Shown here piece after piece: positions 61,549-64,000 of a stretch of 64,000 bases of DNA. The notes beneath the pieces are model-generated. The model was given only the letters and a program-made list of their open reading frames with translations, was not told the DNA's origin and ran no database searches. The translations under genes were made by a program, and so were the position numbers. This DNA is from Myxococcus landrumus (GTDB lineage: Bacteria; Myxococcota; Myxococcia; Myxococcales; Myxococcaceae), in assembly GCF_017301635.1 (NCBI RefSeq), contig NZ_CP071091.1, positions 1,455,001-1,519,000 on the forward strand. Reading direction: 5' to 3'. Numbering within the stretch: position 1 is the stretch's first letter; each line of letters opens with the position of its first letter.

Positions 61549-62742
61549 ATGTCCAGGTCCGTGTCGTCGCAGCGCGTGTCCCGGTTTGGCACCACTGTCT
61601 TCTCGGAGTTCAGCGCGCTGGCGCAGAAGCACGGCGCGGTGAACCTGGGGCAGGGGTTCCCCGACTTCGACGGGCCAGACGCCGTCAAGGAGGCCGCGCA
61701 GCGCGCCATCCGTGAGGGCGTCAACCAATACGCCATCACCACGGGCGCTCGCGACTTGCGCGTGGCCATCGCCGAACACGCCGCGCGCTTCTACGGCCAG
61801 ACGGTGGACCCGGACACCATGGTGACGGTGACCAGCGGCGCCACCGAGGCCATCCTCGATGTGCTGCTGGGGCTCGTGGACCCGGGGGACGAAGTGGTCG
61901 CCTTCGAGCCGTTCTACGACTCGTACGACGCGAACATCACCTTCGTGGGGGCCACGCCGCGCTGGGTTCCGCTGCGTCCGCCCGATGCGGCCCATGCGCA
62001 GTGGTGGTTCGACTGGGAGGAGCTGCGCGCGGCCATCGGGCCCCGCACGCGCCTGCTCATCCTCAACACGCCCCACAATCCCACGGGCAAGGTCTTCACT
62101 CGCGAGGAGCTGGAGCGGATTGGCGCGCTGTGCGCCGAGCATGATGTGAAGGTGCTGTCGGACGAAGTCTACGAGCACATCACCTTCGCGCCCGCGCGCC
62201 ACGTGCGCCCGGCCACGGTGCCTTCGCTGGCGGACCGGACGGTGACGGTGAGCAGCGGCGGCAAGAGCTTCAGCCTCACGGGCTGGAAGGTGGGGTGGAT
62301 CATCGCTCCGCCCGCACTGCGAGATGCGATCCAGCGCGCGCACCAGTTCGTGACCTTCGCCACCGCGTCCCCCCTCCAGGCGGCCATGGCCGCGGCGCTC
62401 CGACTGCCGGACGCCTACTTCTCGGACCTGGCGGCGGCGTACCTCGCACGACGTGAGCGCCTGATGGCGGGGCTGCGAGAGGCTGGGCTGAAAGCCTACC
62501 TACCGGACGGTAGCTACTTCATCCTCGCGGACATCGCCGGGTTCGGCTTCGCCGATGACGTGGCGTTCTGCCGGCACCTCGTCTCGGAGGTGGGCGTGGC
62601 GGCCATTCCTCCGAGTGTCTTCTACGGCCCCGAGCACCGGCACCTGGGGCAGGGGCTCGCCCGGTTCGCGTTCTGCAAGACGGACGCGGTGCTCGACGAG
62701 GCCTCTCGGAGGCTGCGCGCGAACCTCACGCCTCGGCGCTGA
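61549..62742 (+). CDS. Class I aminotransferase, methionine/kynurenine type
   Basis: A 397-residue PLP enzyme: NLGQGFPDFDGP, TSGATEAILD, LNTPHNPTGKVF, and the PLP lysine in SSGGKSFSLTGWKVGW. The GQGFPDF and GGKSFSLTGWKVGW blocks place it among the KAT/YbdL enzymes, which transaminate methionine, glutamine or kynurenine with 2-oxo acids. Exact substrate undetermined. It is 39 bp after the PAP2 gene but has no obvious link to lipid synthesis. Confidence 0.9.
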   Translation: MSRSVSSQRVSRFGTTVFSEFSALAQKHGAVNLGQGFPDFDGPDAVKEAAQRAIREGVNQYAITTGARDLRVAIAEHAARFYGQTVDPDTMVTVTSGATEAILDVLLGLVDPGDEVVAFEPFYDSYDANITFVGATPRWVPLRPPDAAHAQWWFDWEELRAAIGPRTRLLILNTPHNPTGKVFTREELERIGALCAEHDVKVLSDEVYEHITFAPARHVRPATVPSLADRTVTVSSGGKSFSLTGWKVGWIIAPPALRDAIQRAHQFVTFATASPLQAAMAAALRLPDAYFSDLAAAYLARRERLMAGLREAGLKAYLPDGSYFILADIAGFGFADDVAFCRHLVSEVGVAAIPPSVFYGPEHRHLGQGLARFAFCKTDAVLDEASRRLRANLTPRR

Positions 62743-62841
62743 CGCTGTCAGCCCGCGTCCGGTTCATTGCGAGGCTCGAGCGCGGTTGCTACATCCCTCC
62801 GAGGAGGGCGGTGCCGCACTTCCCGGCCACCGCGTGTTCGC

Positions 62842-63570
62842 GTGGACTTCTTCGGCGAGCTGTATCTGCGCAGCACGTTGCCGTTCCTCTCCGAAGCCGT
62901 CACGGCGAGAGAGGCGGACTACCTCGCGCGCGCGTTCGCCGACGCGCCTGTCGCGGGCCCCATCGCGGACCTGGGCTGTGGCCATGGGCGTCATGCCTCG
63001 CGGCTCAATGTGTCGGGGCCGCTGGCGCAGCGCATCATCGGCCTGGAGAAGGACGCGCTCTCGCTGTCGATGCGGCGCCGAGGCTTTCCCGTCGTCAGAG
63101 GAGATCTCCGCGCGCTGCCCTTTCAGGACGGGACGCTGGCCGGAGCCTACGCGTGGTACTCCACGCTGTTCGCCTTCACGGACGAAGAGCACGTGGCCAT
63201 CCTGCGTGAGCTGGCTCGCGCGATGAAGCGGGGAGGGCGGCTGGTGTTTCACTCGGTACCGCACGAGCGGCTCGCCGCGTCACCGCGCGCCGCGTTCCAG
63301 CGAACGCTCCCCGATGGCGGCGTGCTGGAGGAGGAGAGCCAGTTCGACGTATCCACCGGACGCGACGTGGGGCGGCGGACGTTGACGCTGAAGGATGGCC
63401 GAGTCCTGTCTGCGTGCTACTCCATTCGCTACTATCCCCTTGCGGAACTTGCCGGGCTGTTGGAAAGCACCGGGTTCTCAATCACCTGGGTACACGGTGG
63501 GCTCGACGGTGAGCCGCTGACGCAGTTGTCTGCCGACCTGATTGTTGGAGCGGTGCTTCGAGATGGCTGA
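62842..63570 (+). CDS. Class I SAM-dependent methyltransferase
   Basis: A 242-residue protein. Motif I reads IADLGCGHGRHA, motif II VVRGDLRALPFQDGTLAGAY. It fits the small-molecule/lipid UbiE-like group. Start GTG 62842 (DFFGELYLRSTLPFL); TTG 62767 would add a basic, unlikely N-terminus. The stop overlaps the next gene by 8 bp, so the two are coupled. Substrate unknown. Confidence 0.85.
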   Translation: MDFFGELYLRSTLPFLSEAVTAREADYLARAFADAPVAGPIADLGCGHGRHASRLNVSGPLAQRIIGLEKDALSLSMRRRGFPVVRGDLRALPFQDGTLAGAYAWYSTLFAFTDEEHVAILRELARAMKRGGRLVFHSVPHERLAASPRAAFQRTLPDGGVLEEESQFDVSTGRDVGRRTLTLKDGRVLSACYSIRYYPLAELAGLLESTGFSITWVHGGLDGEPLTQLSADLIVGAVLRDG

Positions 63571-64000
63571 GACCCCACATTCACGAGCGCGCGGTACCCT
63601 GCTAGGCCAGCTTCCGAAGCAGGTCGACGTCTACGAAGTGGGGCCTCGCGACGGCTTGCAGAACGAGCTGCGCACGCTGCCCACGCGAGACAAGGCGCGG
63701 CTCATCGACGCTCTCGTGAATGCGGGCGAGAAGCGCATCGAGGTCACCTCATTCGTTTCGCCCAAGTGGATTCCTCAGCTGGCGGACGCGGAGGAGCTGC
63801 TGAAGCTGGTGGGGCGGCGCGATGGTGTCGTGTTCTCCGCGCTGGTGCCCAACCTCAAGGGGCTGGAGCGCGCGAAGGACGCGGGCCTCGAGGAGGCCGC
63901 GGTGTTCATCTCCGCTTCCGAGGCCCACTCCAAGAAGAACATCAACAAGACCATCGCCGAGGCCATGGCGAGCGCGCGCGAGGTGACGGCGGCCGCGCTC
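63563..64000 (+). CDS. mvaB: Hydroxymethylglutaryl-CoA lyase, 5' part cut by window edge
   Basis: The first 146 codons of a HMG-CoA lyase-type protein: VDVYEVGPRDGLQNE is the N-terminal DRE-TIM signature (catalytic Arg and Asp), and EVTSFVSPKWIPQLADAEELL follows. The family cleaves HMG-CoA to acetyl-CoA and acetoacetate in leucine degradation. In Myxococcus the leucine/isovaleryl pathway feeds iso-branched fatty acids and sphingoid bases. The gene runs off the window at 64000. Confidence 0.88.
   Translation, partial: MAETPHSRARGTLLGQLPKQVDVYEVGPRDGLQNELRTLPTRDKARLIDALVNAGEKRIEVTSFVSPKWIPQLADAEELLKLVGRRDGVVFSALVPNLKGLERAKDAGLEEAAVFISASEAHSKKNINKTIAEAMASAREVTAAAL

Overview
The window is high-GC DNA (roughly 70 %) with short intergenic gaps, many GTG/TTG starts and many start/stop overlaps. 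Gene content points to a myxobacterium of the Myxococcus/Corallococcus type: Ser/Thr kinases with long periplasmic tails, PilZ, receiver and diguanylate cyclase proteins, many private lipoproteins, a ceramide pathway, and HMG-CoA lyase next to lipid genes. I assign it to Myxococcaceae by inference; no rRNA gene is present. I see no insertion sequence, prophage, integrase or CRISPR array. The window looks like core chromosome carrying some lineage-specific cassettes. Both ends cut through a gene.

Layout. 0-3.5 kb: the 3' end of one Ser/Thr kinase-type gene and a complete tandem paralogue. 3.5-13 kb: TPR protein, DUF4331 protein, a secreted GH13 amylase-like lipoprotein, small unknowns, a PHP-domain protein and a minus-strand run with an FmdB zinc ribbon. 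13-22.3 kb: Fur regulator, TlpA-like lipoprotein, FtsB-like protein overlapping a membrane GAF-GGDEF protein, an RsmJ-like methyltransferase, a HAD 5'-nucleotidase, then zinc ribbon + PEGA pseudokinase + NarL-type regulator. 22.3-28.6 kb: M16 protease pair with an RluA-type enzyme, two envelope proteins, a zinc-ribbon/Tudor-like protein. 28.8-32.0 kb: Mla-type lipid transporter core (MlaE, MlaF, MlaD). 32.1-37.2 kb: PfkB kinase, PilZ, metallophosphoesterase, lipoprotein, psd, hisS.

37.3-42.7 kb holds the most unusual block. Six tightly packed or overlapping genes encode a Sec11-like S26 peptidase without a membrane anchor, a PqqD-like protein, a lipoprotein, a 1,039-residue secreted beta-propeller protein, a 60-residue peptide with a lasso-leader-like YxxP motif and two C-terminal cysteines, and an HPr-kinase-like P-loop protein. 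It reads as a peptide-modification (RiPP-like) cassette of unusual composition. It is followed by miaA and an HdeD-like membrane protein.

44.4-53.8 kb: a FAD-enzyme/receiver fusion with a receiver-GGDEF protein, tRNA-Leu(CAA), a receiver-cupin protein, rsmB, tRNA-Ala(GGC), a TolC-like protein and MlaC. The mla set is therefore split over about 22 kb. 53.9-61.5 kb: a divergent sphingolipid locus, with serine palmitoyltransferase, GNAT-type ceramide synthase and ceramide reductase on one side and an MMPL-type exporter plus an Aur1-like PAP2 protein on the other. The window closes with an aminotransferase, a SAM methyltransferase and the 5' part of an HMG-CoA lyase gene.
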